A stretch of DNA of 13,191 nucleotides, from the NCBI GenBank assembly GCA_003599475.1, contig QZKK01000130.1, positions 1-13,191 of the forward strand. Reading direction: 5' to 3'. The notes under the pieces are model-generated. The model made no database searches, was not told where the DNA came from, and worked only from the letters and a program-made list of their open reading frames with translations. Position 1 is the stretch's first letter. Each line of letters opens with the position of its first letter. This stretch comes from Desulfobacteraceae bacterium. GTDB taxonomy: Bacteria; Desulfobacterota; Desulfobacteria; Desulfobacterales; SURF-15. Shown here one piece after another: positions 1 to 7,318 of this stretch. The translations under genes and the position numbers were made by a program.

Positions 1-563
1 CTCAAAATTTCCAAAGGCGCGTAGGTTTCCGCCGCTACCGTCCGAGCCATGCCCGTCAGGTCCAGTAAGGTGATCGTACTGGCCAACGAAGTGGCCTTGA
101 TTTGTAAGATGATTTCATTCCCGTAAGCCGGCAAAGCGAAACCGGCCATTTGAGGCAAAATGATTCGACCTAAAACCTGCCAACGCGTCATCCCTATGGC
201 ATACGCGGATTCGATTTCACCGGCTGAAACCGCCTGAATGCCGCCACGGATGATTTCGGCGGTATAGGCGGCCGTATTGAGGCTGAGCGAGATCAGAGCC
301 GAAGAATAGGCGCCAAGAGTCAGTCCAATCTGCGGCAGCCCGTAGTAGATTAAAAATATCTGAACCAAAAGGGGCGTTCCGCGGAAGTAATAGACATATG
401 CGAAACTGAGCCCCGCCACCCACCGAATCTTGGATAGCCGGCCCAATGCTAAAGGCAAAGCCAGACATGCGCCGATGACCAGGGATATGCATGTCAGGTT
501 TACGGTTAATATCGAAGACCTCAGGAGCCGGGGCAGGCTCTCGTAGACCAAATCCAGCGTCAC
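1..563 (-). CDS. Polar amino-acid ABC transporter permease, HisM-like (3' end outside window)
   Basis: Inner-membrane permease subunit that would pair with the neighbouring HisQ-like permease to form the channel of an amino-acid-type ABC importer. I translated it by hand: 187 codons are open from a GTG at 563 to the window edge. The start is supported by AAGGAGA a few bases upstream and by a GTGA overlap with the stop of the upstream permease, a usual sign of translational coupling. Hydrophobic segments lie at about residues 17-42, 50-75 and 83-100. The family motif YYFRGTPLLVQIF is at 58-70. The EAA loop that contacts the ATPase is at about 118-138 (ESAYAIGMTRW, then GRIILPQ). Family members are usually about 215-240 aa, so only the last segment or so is missing. 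The substrate cannot be read from the permease. Confidence 0.93.
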   Translation of the reverse strand, partial: MTLDLVYESLPRLLRSSILTVNLTCISLVIGACLALPLALGRLSKIRWVAGLSFAYVYYFRGTPLLVQIFLIYYGLPQIGLTLGAYSSALISLSLNTAAYTAEIIRGGIQAVSAGEIESAYAIGMTRWQVLGRIILPQMAGFALPAYGNEIILQIKATSLASTITLLDLTGMARTVAAETYAPLEIL

Positions 564-1255
564 GTTTGGATCTCCTTTACGCCCCGCGACGCCCGCCTTT
601 CCAAGAAGTGCATGGCGATCGATGTCATAATGGTCAGTCCCAGATAGATTAAAGACGCCGTGAAATAAAATGTGAACGGCTGATGCGTGTACGCTGTGGC
701 CATCGAGGTCTTGCGCATCAATTCATCCAGACCGATGACCGACACCAGGGCCGTATTTTTCATGAGCGCTAGGGTCATATTGCCCAAACCCGGCAAGGCA
801 ATGCGCCAGGCCTGAGGCAGAATGATCCTCCAGTAAATCTGGCCCGAACTGAAGGCGAATGCCTGAGCGGCTTCGATCTGGCCCTTGGGAACTGACAGAA
901 TCGCACCGCGAAATATTTCCGCAGCATAAGCGCCGAAATAGATGGCAAGGGCCACAACTCCGCCCACAAGAGGGCTGACTTCCAGGTAGAAATCGATGCC
1001 AAACCCGGACAGCAGTCGAGCGATCAAGACGGGGATTCCAAAATAAACCAGCAAAATCGTCAGAAGTTCCGGGAGCCCCCGAATCAGGTCCGAATATAGA
1101 TCAGCCGTTTTTCGTACGAGCCACCAGCGTGTAAGTTTGGCCAAAGCACCGATCAGGCCAATCGCCAACCCCAGCACCAAGGATGCCGCAAAGATCTGGA
1201 CCGTCACCAATGTCCCGCCGGCGAGTTGATGTCCGTAACCTTGTAAATCAAACAT
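560..1255 (-). CDS. Polar amino-acid ABC transporter permease, HisQ-like
   Basis: A 231-aa inner-membrane permease, full length for the HisQ/ArtQ family. The N-terminus (MFDLQGYGHQLAGGTLVTVQ) matches the family layout: a short periplasmic stretch and then the first membrane span at about 15-38. Further spans are at about 62-82, 95-115, 155-175 and 195-216. Motifs are IRGLPELLTILLVYFG at about 58-73 and the EAA loop at about 128-148, ending in WRIILPQ. It follows the binding-protein gene after 99 bp and overlaps the next permease by 4 bp. The ATG has only a weak Shine-Dalgarno sequence, so translation may depend on the upstream cistron; the start is chosen on family N-terminal similarity. It should form the heteromeric channel with the HisM-like protein and the ATPase encoded at 2424-3215. 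Confidence 0.95.
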   Translation of the reverse strand: MFDLQGYGHQLAGGTLVTVQIFAASLVLGLAIGLIGALAKLTRWWLVRKTADLYSDLIRGLPELLTILLVYFGIPVLIARLLSGFGIDFYLEVSPLVGGVVALAIYFGAYAAEIFRGAILSVPKGQIEAAQAFAFSSGQIYWRIILPQAWRIALPGLGNMTLALMKNTALVSVIGLDELMRKTSMATAYTHQPFTFYFTASLIYLGLTIMTSIAMHFLERRASRGVKEIQT

Positions 1256-1354
1256 CGTAATGTGCGGTGAACCCTGTCATCGCGGTCCGATCGCCTTTCC
1301 GGTCTGTTGCGGATATCGCATCCGGCGTTCCGGCACAGTAAACAGCGTCCACGG

Positions 1355-2113
1355 CTATTTTTTCAACAAAGATTCTCCAAACCACTTCGTGCTGATCCGA
1401 TCATAAGCCCCGTTCTGAATAATCGTATCCAACGCCTTGTTGAACTTGCTCAAAAGCTCCGCGTCTTCCTTGCGAAGGCCGATGCCTGCGGCCACCGGGT
1501 TATACATGCCCAGCAGAAATGTGAAACCGGCTTCCGGGTGGTGTTTGATAAAGTGAGCCATCAGGGGGCGAGAAGCGATCATCGCGCCCAGGCGTTTGTT
1601 CTGCAAATCCAAAATGCAGTTTTCATTCGTATCATAGGTCTTGATGGTGACTTTATCGCCGTACATTTCTTTGATGGTTTCTTCATGGATCGTAGCCCGT
1701 TGCACCCCGATTGTGTTCCCGGCCAAAGCTTCGATCCTATCCTGAAAATTCGACTCTTTGCGCACAACATAGGAGGCCACGGAATAGTAGTACGGTTGCG
1801 TAAAGGCGATCGCCTGTTTTCGTTTTTCCGTGATCGCCATGCTGGCGACGATCGCATCGAATTTCTTGGCCAGCAAGGCCGGGATCATCCCATCCCAGTC
1901 CTGAGTGGCCAAGCTGCAATCGGCCTTCATGGCTTCGCACAGGGCCTTGGCGATATCGACATCGAAGCCCTCCAACTCGCCCTTGGGATTGACGTAATTG
2001 AAAGGACTGTACGCTCCTTCGGTTGCAATCCGGATTTTATCGGCTCCCAGAACCGGCGAAACCACCAGCATCATTACGCCCAGAAAAACAAGCACCATTT
2101 TTTTCATACTCAT
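1355..2113 (-). CDS. Periplasmic amino-acid-type substrate-binding protein (SBP family 3)
   Basis: Secreted ligand-binding subunit of the ABC importer, 252 aa, a normal length. It has a Sec signal peptide at 1-23 (MSMKKM, a hydrophobic core, then a VLG cleavage region). The mature protein starts DKIRIATEGAYSPFNY, and the family-3 signature GFDVDIAKALCEAM is at 49-62. DAIVASMAITEKRKQAIAF (86-104) holds the Ser/Thr and Arg98 that in HisJ/LAO-type proteins grip the alpha-carboxylate. The start ATG at 2113 has AAAGGAGG about 7 bp upstream, which favours it over the second ATG two codons later. Oddity: the helix that normally reads LDAxxxD, whose last Asp binds the alpha-amino group, reads LGAMIASRP here, with Ser181 at the Asp position. 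The ligand may therefore not be an ordinary L-amino acid. It sits between the ATPase and the permeases on the same strand. Confidence 0.95.
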   Translation of the reverse strand: MSMKKMVLVFLGVMMLVVSPVLGADKIRIATEGAYSPFNYVNPKGELEGFDVDIAKALCEAMKADCSLATQDWDGMIPALLAKKFDAIVASMAITEKRKQAIAFTQPYYYSVASYVVRKESNFQDRIEALAGNTIGVQRATIHEETIKEMYGDKVTIKTYDTNENCILDLQNKRLGAMIASRPLMAHFIKHHPEAGFTFLLGMYNPVAAGIGLRKEDAELLSKFNKALDTIIQNGAYDRISTKWFGESLLKK

Positions 2114-2217
2114 TGTCCCGCCTCCTTTGTTGGCTGTTATCGCTATCCCCTACCTATTGGTTTGCGCTTTCGCACGTGCGTCGGTGTTCCAGTTTGAAAG
2201 ATCGTAGCCGTTCACGG

Positions 2218-2410
2218 GGTTCAGCGTTAAAAGGTTCAACGTTGATGGATTCGTAAAAAGTCCCAAATCGCGTCACTCCGGCAGATCCCGGATCGGGTCC
2301 GGGAGGAGTCCAGAACCTGTTGAAAGCACTGGATTCCGGCATTTGCCGGAATAACGGAAACAATCCATCGAGACGCCAACCTCTGAACGCTGAACCTCTG
2401 AACGCTGAAC
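2218..2410. repeat. MITE/REP-like intergenic inverted-repeat element with internal hairpins
   Basis: This fills most of the 310-bp gap between the ATPase and binding-protein genes. The left end (2218-2250) starts GGTTCAGCGTT, then AAAAGGTTCAACGTT and GATGGATT. The right end (2362-2396), read on the other strand, gives GGTTCAGCGTT, CAGAGGTTGGCGTCT and CGATGGATT, so the two ends form imperfect terminal inverted repeats of about 33-35 bp. Inside is a perfect 9-bp hairpin, ATTCCGGCA-TT-TGCCGGAAT, at 2333-2352, and a looser one at 2275-2309 (ACTCC...GGAGT around CCCG-GAT-CGGG). No transposase or credible ORF is inside. From memory, TCGTAAAAAGTC next to ATTCCGGC hairpins is common in Desulfobacterales intergenic regions; this is unchecked. 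The rest of the gap (2114-2217) holds the Shine-Dalgarno of the binding-protein gene and nothing else I can name. Confidence 0.65.
2381..2410. repeat. Two perfect 15-bp tandem repeats
   Basis: CTCTGAACGCTGAAC occurs twice in direct succession (2381-2395 and 2396-2410), immediately beyond the downstream coding end of the ATPase gene. The same unit on the opposite strand, with mutations, makes up the left end of the inverted-repeat element (GGTTCAGCGTT then GGTTCAACGTT). The end therefore seems to have grown by unit duplication. Confidence 0.8.
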
Positions 2411-2423
2411 GCTTACTGCAGGG

Positions 2424-3215
2424 CTAATAGATACCGGGTAAAAACGCCTGCAAGCGTTCGGATTGCGGAGAATCGAAAATCCTCTGAGGCGGACCGGTTT
2501 CGCAAATGACTCCGTCGTCCAGGAAAATTACTCGATTGGATACTTCTCTTGCGAACTTCATTTCATGGGTCACAATGATCATGGTCCGGCCTTCTTCAGC
2601 CAGAGCGCGGATGACGCTGAGCACTTCACCTACCAACTGCGGGTCAAGCGCCGAGGTGATTTCATCTAGAAGAAGTACCTGAGGCATCATGGCCAGAGCA
2701 CGGGCAATGGCCACCCGCTGCTGCTGCCCGCCTGAAAGCCTGGCCGGATATTCGTCCCGTTTTTCGGCGATTCCGACTTTATGCAGCAAAAGCTCTGCAT
2801 ATTCGATTGCCTCCTGGCGGGATCGCTTGAGCACCCAAATGGGAGCTTCAATCAGATTCTCGAGCACGGTCATGTGGGACCACAGGTTGAAATTTTGAAA
2901 GACCATGCTGACGTTTGTTCGCAGCCGGCGTACTTGAGCCCGTTCTGCCGTAACCAAGCGACCGTCCCGGCCTCGCTTCAGTTTGACGGCTTCGCCGTTG
3001 ATGAAGATCGATCCCCCATCAGGGATTTCCAAGAAATTGATACAACGCAGCAGCGTGCTCTTTCCGGAACCGCTTGAACCAATGATGCAAATCACGTCAT
3101 GATTATGGGCTTGTAGAGAAACGCCTTTCAATACTTCATTGGCTCCAAAACGCTTCCGAATGTCTCGCACCTCGACTTGCGGGACTTCGTTTGCCGCTGG
3201 ACCATCTGACATCAT
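2424..3215 (-). CDS. Polar amino-acid ABC transporter ATP-binding protein (HisP/GlnQ type)
   Basis: Cytoplasmic ATPase that drives the importer encoded downstream. With the ATG at 3215 it has 263 aa, close to the usual 240-260. Motifs: Walker A GSSGSGKS at 46-53, Q-loop Gln107 in [13 protein letters not shown], signature LSGGQQQR at 160-167, Walker B VLLLDE at 180-185 followed by ITSALDP (Ile where Pro is common, a known tolerated variation), and switch His217 in IIVTHEM. The frame stays open upstream to a TTG at 3365, but that TTG is part of a TTGACA -35-like box and lacks a ribosome site. The ATG at 3215 has AGAGG about 9 bp upstream and fits the family N-terminus, with homology starting near residue 13. 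A second ATG follows directly, so the start is uncertain by one codon. The inverted-repeat element separates it from the binding-protein gene. Confidence 0.93.
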   Translation of the reverse strand: MMSDGPAANEVPQVEVRDIRKRFGANEVLKGVSLQAHNHDVICIIGSSGSGKSTLLRCINFLEIPDGGSIFINGEAVKLKRGRDGRLVTAERAQVRRLRTNVSMVFQNFNLWSHMTVLENLIEAPIWVLKRSRQEAIEYAELLLHKVGIAEKRDEYPARLSGGQQQRVAIARALAMMPQVLLLDEITSALDPQLVGEVLSVIRALAEEGRTMIIVTHEMKFAREVSNRVIFLDDGVICETGPPQRIFDSPQSERLQAFLPGIY

Positions 3216-3336
3216 TGGCTGCAGCCTCTGGTCTGGGTTGCCAGCCGACCATTTTTCCTGCACTGAATTCGCGCACATGCAGCCGGCTGATTCGAAGGAG
3301 CAAAATTTCTCTGGAGAGATAAATATACGAAAGCAG

Positions 3337-3365
3337 TGTATGGAGAAAGCGGGATTGGTTGTCAA
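3337..3365 (-). promoter_or_regulatory. Candidate sigma70-type promoter for the ABC transporter ATPase
   Basis: On the minus strand, TTGACA (3365-3360) is followed by a 17-bp spacer and CATACA (3342-3337), a weak -10. A run of nine T lies just upstream of the -35, like an AT-rich UP element. Predicted transcription would begin near 3330 and leave a leader of about 115 nt before the ATG at 3215. The -35 is perfect but the -10 matches only in part. Confidence 0.45.
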
Positions 3366-3398
3366 GTAAAAAAAAATCGGGAATTTACTTTTATTGTC

Positions 3399-3418
3399 AT
3401 TCCTGCAAAAGCCGTAAT
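3399..3418. repeat. Degenerate ATTCCGGC-type hairpin remnant
   Basis: GTCATTCCTGC, AAAA, GCCGTAATC looks like the consensus-style hairpin GTCATTCCGGC/GCCGGAATC with one change in each arm. The intact form of the same hairpin core is at 2333-2352, so this is probably a decayed copy or half-copy of the same dispersed repeat family. Confidence 0.45.
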
Positions 3419-3553
3419 CGGGGGGTGTAATTGCGGGTGCGGATCGGGCGGAAGACGTGAAACAATCCGGTACAATGGATGCCTGGTAGAAGCGGTCCCG
3501 ATCGCCGTGTTTTTACTGGGGCTGCACAGAAATGAATCTTGGCACGAATCGGA

Positions 3554-5452
3554 TCAGCCGGACAACGGGTGGGCGATCGATCGCGCTTCGGGCGGGAGCT
3601 CCTTTTTTCGGGTTCGGTAATTCCACACGAGAACCGCCCCCAGCAGGAGGAGCCCGGCTATATCGGTCAATAGTTCCGGAGTCGCCAGAAGCAGGCACGC
3701 CCCCAGGCAGACGATCCGGAATCTCCAGTTCAACGGCCGCAGCAGCCATCCCTGGAAGGCTGCCGCCAGAGCCACGGTGGCCAGGATGTAGCTGGCTGCG
3801 ATCTCCAAGACACTTAAAAAACTGTGGCCGACGATGAGGATTTGGGGCACATAGACGAAGGCAAAAGGCATCAGGTACATGAAAATTCCCAGAACGAAAG
3901 CATGCAGACCTGTCTTCATGGCGTCTCCGCCGGAGATGCTGGCTGCGGCGAATGCCGCAACGCAGACCGGCGGCGTCAGGTTGGATGTCATGGAAAGCCA
4001 GAAGCAGAGCAGATGTGCCTGGACCGTCGGAACTCCCAGCATGATCAGAGAAGGTGCAGCCAAAATCGCCAGAATGATGTAGGATGCGGTGATCGTAAGG
4101 CCCATGCCGATGATGGTGGCGATGAGGATCACCAGAAGGATCATCAAAAACAGGTTGTTTCCGGAAAAGGAAAGAAGCATCGCGGAGAATTTCAAACCCA
4201 GCCCGGACAGCGTCATGCCCCCCATCACCAAGCCTAACGTGCCGGCGGTGGAACCGATCACCAAAGAGCTGGTTCCCGCGGACTCGAGAGTATCGATGAA
4301 TTTCCGGAGAGTGAAACGACTCTCCTTTCTAAACATGCTGCAGAAGATCACAAACAGACTGGCCCCGAATGCCGTCACCGGGGGGGAATACCCCTTGATG
4401 ATCAGCGCGGCCAGCACGACGATGGTAAACGCATAATACCACCCCCGCCGGATCACGTCCGAGACACGGGGCAGCTCCCCCTGTTCCAACCCTTTTAGAA
4501 TTCTTCGCCGGGCGCGGAAATAGACCATCAATCCGATGGACAGAAAATACAGCAGCGCAGGCAGAAGCGCCATGAGCATGATCTGACCGTAGGGGGTTTC
4601 AGTCAGCGTCGCCAGGATGAAGGCTGCGGCCCCCATGATCGGGGGAAGGAAACTGCCGCCGGTCGAGGCCGCCGCCTCGACTGCGCCCGCAAACTCAGGT
4701 TTATACCCCACCCTCTGCATCATGGGGATGGTGAAGGCCCCGGTAGCCATCACGTTTGCCACGGGGCTGCCGGAGATGCTTCCGAAAATGGCGCTTCCCA
4801 CCACTGCGATCAGGGCCGGACCTCCCGGGATATTGCCTGCCAGGGCAGTGGCCAGATCGATGAAAAAATCCCCGCCCCCGGATCTTTGCAGGAACGCTCC
4901 GAAAACCAGAAACGGCATGACATAGGTCGCGTATACGGAAACGATGGTGCCGAAAATGCCGTCGATAAAGAAGTTGAATTCAATGATTCGGGAAAGACTG
5001 ATCCCTTTGTGGGTAAAGATGCCTGGCAGGTGGGGGCCCAGATAGGTCTGCAGGATGAGGACGAGTCCTAAAATCATCAGGGTATTGCCCATGGCCCTTC
5101 GGGTGATTTCAAGGGAGATGACGATCAGGACGATACCGAAAAAGAGATCCCATTGATTGGGAAGGCCGACCCGTTTTGCAGCATATTCCGGATATTCGAT
5201 GATCCAGTAGAGGATGCAAACGACCGAAAGGATGAGGATGAGGCCGTCAAGGCACAGCAGCATCCTGTTTTTCGGTCTCCCCTTGACGGCCGGATAGATG
5301 AGCAGGCACAGGAGATAGGTCATCAGGAGGTAGACCCCCCGGTTGGTTTCCGTCGAAAAAACGCCGAACCCGGAGGTGTAAAAATAGAAAAGGGCAAAAA
5401 AGGCCGCGATGGCCGTTATTGCATTTTTCAAGAGGCGAGTTTCGGGCCGCAT
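3554..5452 (-). CDS. TRAP transporter fused permease, TAXI type (4TM/12TM fusion)
   Basis: Ion-gradient-driven uptake permease of the inner membrane, 632 aa, of the kind in which the small DctQ-like 4-helix subunit and the large DctM-like subunit are one chain. The N-terminal hydrophobic segments (about 10-27, 38-55, 66-86, 104-118) are the DctQ-like part; the rest is DctM-like. Family motifs: GSISGSPVANVMATGAFTIP at about 224-243, TGGSFLPPIMGAAA at about 265-277 and LTPPVCVAAFAAAS at about 492-505. Two or three extra C-terminal spans run from 545 to 610. The frame extends three codons further to a GTG at 5461, but GAGGGG lies at proper distance (about 8 bp) from the ATG at 5452, so I chose that start. 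It lies 186 bp downstream of the TAXI binding protein on the same strand; the two should form one system, perhaps for a dicarboxylate or similar solute, which the sequence does not define. Confidence 0.95.
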   Translation of the reverse strand: MRPETRLLKNAITAIAAFFALFYFYTSGFGVFSTETNRGVYLLMTYLLCLLIYPAVKGRPKNRMLLCLDGLILILSVVCILYWIIEYPEYAAKRVGLPNQWDLFFGIVLIVISLEITRRAMGNTLMILGLVLILQTYLGPHLPGIFTHKGISLSRIIEFNFFIDGIFGTIVSVYATYVMPFLVFGAFLQRSGGGDFFIDLATALAGNIPGGPALIAVVGSAIFGSISGSPVANVMATGAFTIPMMQRVGYKPEFAGAVEAAASTGGSFLPPIMGAAAFILATLTETPYGQIMLMALLPALLYFLSIGLMVYFRARRRILKGLEQGELPRVSDVIRRGWYYAFTIVVLAALIIKGYSPPVTAFGASLFVIFCSMFRKESRFTLRKFIDTLESAGTSSLVIGSTAGTLGLVMGGMTLSGLGLKFSAMLLSFSGNNLFLMILLVILIATIIGMGLTITASYIILAILAAPSLIMLGVPTVQAHLLCFWLSMTSNLTPPVCVAAFAAASISGGDAMKTGLHAFVLGIFMYLMPFAFVYVPQILIVGHSFLSVLEIAASYILATVALAAAFQGWLLRPLNWRFRIVCLGACLLLATPELLTDIAGLLLLGAVLVWNYRTRKKELPPEARSIAHPLSG

Positions 5453-5489
5453 CGCAAACACCCCCTCATGGGAAATCTTCGGAAATGGA

Positions 5490-5515
5490 AGAAGGACCGG
5501 AATTTCGGTCCTTCT
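5490..5515 (-). promoter_or_regulatory. Intercistronic stem-loop between TAXI binding protein and TRAP permease
   Basis: AGAAGGACCG (5490-5499) and CGGTCCTTCT (5506-5515) are perfect 10-bp arms around a 6-nt loop. The stem lies about 120 nt past the binding-protein stop and about 38 nt before the permease ATG. No U-run follows on the minus strand (TCTTCCATTTCC), so it is not a classical terminator. A role in mRNA 3'-end protection or partial termination, giving more binding protein than permease, is inference. Confidence 0.6.
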
Positions 5516-5638
5516 CCTGGTTGAACGCAGATCCGGCGGATGTCATTGACAGCTCCGATCGCCCGTCTTGTCACTGTCGATCCCGCCACCGATCCTTTGC
5601 CAAGAAGATCTTCGGATGATCTTCCCCGGGATCCAGGA

Positions 5639-6601
5639 TCATTTTGCGTTGCCTTTCCAGTATTTCGCGGCACCCGGGTGATACGGCACACCGATCTGTT
5701 TGACGCCGCTCGCATTGTTTCGCATGCCCTTGAACTGCGGATGAACTTTCGTCAGATATTCCTTTCCTTCTGGGCTCAGAGCGATCTCCATGACCTTGTA
5801 AGCGACATCTTCGGGCATCGATTTGTCTGCCGCCAGATAGACGCTGAAAAAGAAGCACGGTACCGGTTTGTCCTGGCCCTTGTAGATATTTGCAGGCATC
5901 TCGCCTTTATCGAAGAAGGGGGTGATCTGGACGATTTTTTCCAGCTCTTCCTGGCTGAAGGGAATGATATAAATATCCTTTGAGGCAGCCAGCTCGACGA
6001 TTCCGCTTGCCGGGTGCCCGCTCATGCCCATGGCATCCACATGTCCATCCTGGAGCGCCCGCGCGGCATCATTGAAGGCGCGTTCGCTTTCGCTCACCTT
6101 GATGCCCAGGGCGGACAGAGATCTTCGGGAGTTGTCGCTGGAGCCGGAGCCGGGCGAGCCGATCACCACTTTTTTCCCCTCCAGGTCCTTCATGCTCCGG
6201 ATGTTTTTGTCCTTCAATGTCACGAAATAATGGGAGCTGCCGTAGACTTCCAGAAGCACCCGGGGGTTGTCGCTCGGACGACCCTCCAGGATCCCCTTTC
6301 CGTTTTTGGCTTCCCAAAGATGGGAGGAGTAGGTCAAGGTGATATCGGCTTCTCCCATCGCCAATCGCCGCGTGTTTTCAACGGAGCCGCCGCTGGCGAC
6401 GATATCGAACCGGGTGCTTTCGGGCATCTTGCTGTTGAGCAACTGAACCAGGCCTCCGGCCATGGTGTACCACGTACCTCCCGGGTTGCTCGCCGAAAAA
6501 GAGAATCGCTGGACCTTTTCGGCCCCGAAGACCGGGGGCGCTCCGGCAGCCAGTAACGACACAAGGACACACAAAACACATGCAAAACATAGTTTTTTCA
6601 C
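5639..6601 (-). CDS. TAXI-type TRAP transporter periplasmic binding protein
   Basis: Periplasmic solute-binding subunit that delivers its ligand to the fused TRAP permease encoded next. The 320 aa match the family length. A signal peptide occupies about 1-26 (MKKLCFACVL, hydrophobic core, PPVFG-A). Typical TAXI motifs are ASNPGGTWYTMAGGL at 37-51, ASGGSVENTRRL at 69-80, IGSPGSGS at 147-154, DAMGMSGHPASGIVELA at 189-205 and IGVPYHPGAAKYW at 303-315. The start is GTG, supported by AGGAGG about 6 bp upstream; no ATG competes in the signal peptide. There is no lipobox, so it is probably a soluble periplasmic protein. It is the first gene of a two-gene unit with a good promoter 70-95 bp upstream. 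Known TAXI ligands include small carboxylates and amino acids such as glutamate; the ligand here is not predictable. Confidence 0.95.
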   Translation of the reverse strand: MKKLCFACVLCVLVSLLAAGAPPVFGAEKVQRFSFSASNPGGTWYTMAGGLVQLLNSKMPESTRFDIVASGGSVENTRRLAMGEADITLTYSSHLWEAKNGKGILEGRPSDNPRVLLEVYGSSHYFVTLKDKNIRSMKDLEGKKVVIGSPGSGSSDNSRRSLSALGIKVSESERAFNDAARALQDGHVDAMGMSGHPASGIVELAASKDIYIIPFSQEELEKIVQITPFFDKGEMPANIYKGQDKPVPCFFFSVYLAADKSMPEDVAYKVMEIALSPEGKEYLTKVHPQFKGMRNNASGVKQIGVPYHPGAAKYWKGNAK

Positions 6602-6667
6602 AACGGCCTCCTTCCTGAAGTGGTGGCGATCGGGTAGCGACGATGAAACGCAGGTTTTTGAAGCGTC

Positions 6668-6696
6668 AATATCTCAGGAATCAAATCGGGTGTCAA
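6668..6696 (-). promoter_or_regulatory. Candidate sigma70-type promoter of the TRAP-TAXI operon
   Basis: On the minus strand a perfect TTGACA (6696-6691) is followed by exactly 17 bp and GATATT (6673-6668), four of six matches to TATAAT. The predicted transcript starts near 6660, about 60 nt before the GTG at 6601. A second TTGACG directly upstream makes a short tandem GTTGAC repeat, which might be coincidence or a regulator half-site. Confidence 0.55.
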
Positions 6697-6775
6697 CCGT
6701 CAACCGCTGCACCGCAAACCGAAACCGTAGGGATTCCGCCGGGTAATCCGAATTCGACCGGGAGTTTACCGGATA

Positions 6776-6805
6776 TTGACAACCGGCTCTTTTGGACTTG
6801 ACAAT
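6776..6805 (+). promoter_or_regulatory. Weak candidate promoter for the cupin gene
   Basis: TTGACA at 6776-6781 is followed by 18 bp and GACAAT at 6800-6805 (four of six -10 matches). A second TTGACA at 6798-6803 overlaps this and would need the poor -10 CTAAGC 17 bp later. The start lies about 65-75 nt downstream. The 276-bp divergent gap 6602-6877 would thus carry back-to-back promoters for the TRAP operon and the cupin gene. Confidence 0.35.
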
Positions 6806-6877
6806 CTGAAGACGGTCGGTCTAAGCAAATCCTGCTGCAAACACTTTCTAAATCAGTTACGCTTCAGGAGAAAACCA

Positions 6878-7318
6878 ATGGAAAAAGAGCAAATGGGTAA
6901 AGACCATAAAGGTAAAGACCATAAAGGTAAAGATTGGATCGTCAAACTGGAAGACGCGGTAACCGGGGAACTTCACGGCGGCGCCGGGACCTTCCGGGTC
7001 CTCATCGATGAGCCCCGCAGCGGAGCACGGCACTTCTCCCTTCTGGTAAACACCTCCCGGGCCGGGGCAAAGGGTTCGGCCCATACCCACGAGGTGGAGC
7101 ACTGCTGGTATATTCTTTCCGGCACCGGTACGATGTACATGGACGGCAAGGCCGCACGGATCGGCCCGAAAACCGCCATCTACACCCCCCCCGGGGTGCT
7201 CCACAAAATCGATGTAGACGAAGGCGAAGATCTTACGTACGTCGTCATCTATGCACCCCCCGGCCCCGAGCAGCAGCTCAAGGCCAAGGGCGTGCATGCC
7301 TTCGATCCAAAAAAATGA
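6878..7318 (+). CDS. Small cupin-domain protein
   Basis: Single-domain cupin of 146 aa, probably cytoplasmic (no signal peptide). The frame extends upstream to a TTG at 6776, but that is a promoter-like TTGACA. The ATG at 6878 has AGGAG 7 bp upstream and is the better start. Residues 7-20 are a lysine-histidine-rich tail encoded by 15-bp repeats. The cupin fold covers about 30-128: AHTHEVEHCWYILSGTG at 68-84 is the first cupin motif (His69, His71 and Glu74/His75 as likely metal ligands), and TPPGVLHKI at 103-111 is the second (His109). Cupins of this type include isomerases, dioxygenases and sugar or hormone-binding proteins, so the reaction cannot be named. It is transcribed away from the TRAP operon and stands alone; the cold-shock gene downstream has its own promoter. 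Confidence 0.85.
   Translation: MEKEQMGKDHKGKDHKGKDWIVKLEDAVTGELHGGAGTFRVLIDEPRSGARHFSLLVNTSRAGAKGSAHTHEVEHCWYILSGTGTMYMDGKAARIGPKTAIYTPPGVLHKIDVDEGEDLTYVVIYAPPGPEQQLKAKGVHAFDPKK
6896..6925 (+). repeat. In-frame 15-bp tandem repeat in cupin N-terminus
   Basis: GGTAAAGACCATAAA occurs twice in tandem (6896-6910 and 6911-6925), followed by a partial third copy GGTAAAGATTGG. It encodes GKDHK, GKDHK, GKDW. Fifteen bases keep the frame, so copy number could change without breaking the gene. Confidence 0.85.

Larger units (their letters stand above)
3216..3553. other. Intergenic region between ABC ATPase and TRAP permease genes
   Basis: This 338-bp stretch contains the leader and candidate promoter of the ATPase gene (3216-3365), a degenerate hairpin repeat (3399-3418), and then about 135 bp before the TRAP permease stop codon in which I see no gene, clear terminator or RNA. 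The short open frames here have no ribosome sites and look accidental. Confidence 0.6.

Noticed and set aside
1307..2197. 296-codon open frame on the plus strand
   Set aside because: It is antisense to the well-supported periplasmic binding protein and its flanks, has no ribosome site, and its translation has no family features.
3216..3365. N-terminal extension of the ABC ATPase back to a TTG at 3365
   Set aside because: The TTG is part of a TTGACA box with a 17-bp-spaced -10, has no Shine-Dalgarno, and the added 50 residues do not resemble the family N-terminus.
3481..3530. Plus-strand hairpin GCGG...CCG followed by TTTTT, considered as a terminator
   Set aside because: There is no plus-strand gene upstream, the stem is short and imperfect, and on the minus strand no T-run follows it.
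6776..6877. N-terminal extension of the cupin protein back to a TTG at 6776
   Set aside because: The TTG belongs to a promoter-like TTGACA. The ATG at 6878 has a good ribosome site and the extension has no cupin similarity.
6896..6933. Short regular repeats considered as a CRISPR-like array
   Set aside because: The copies are directly adjacent without spacers, are only 15 bp, and encode protein in frame.
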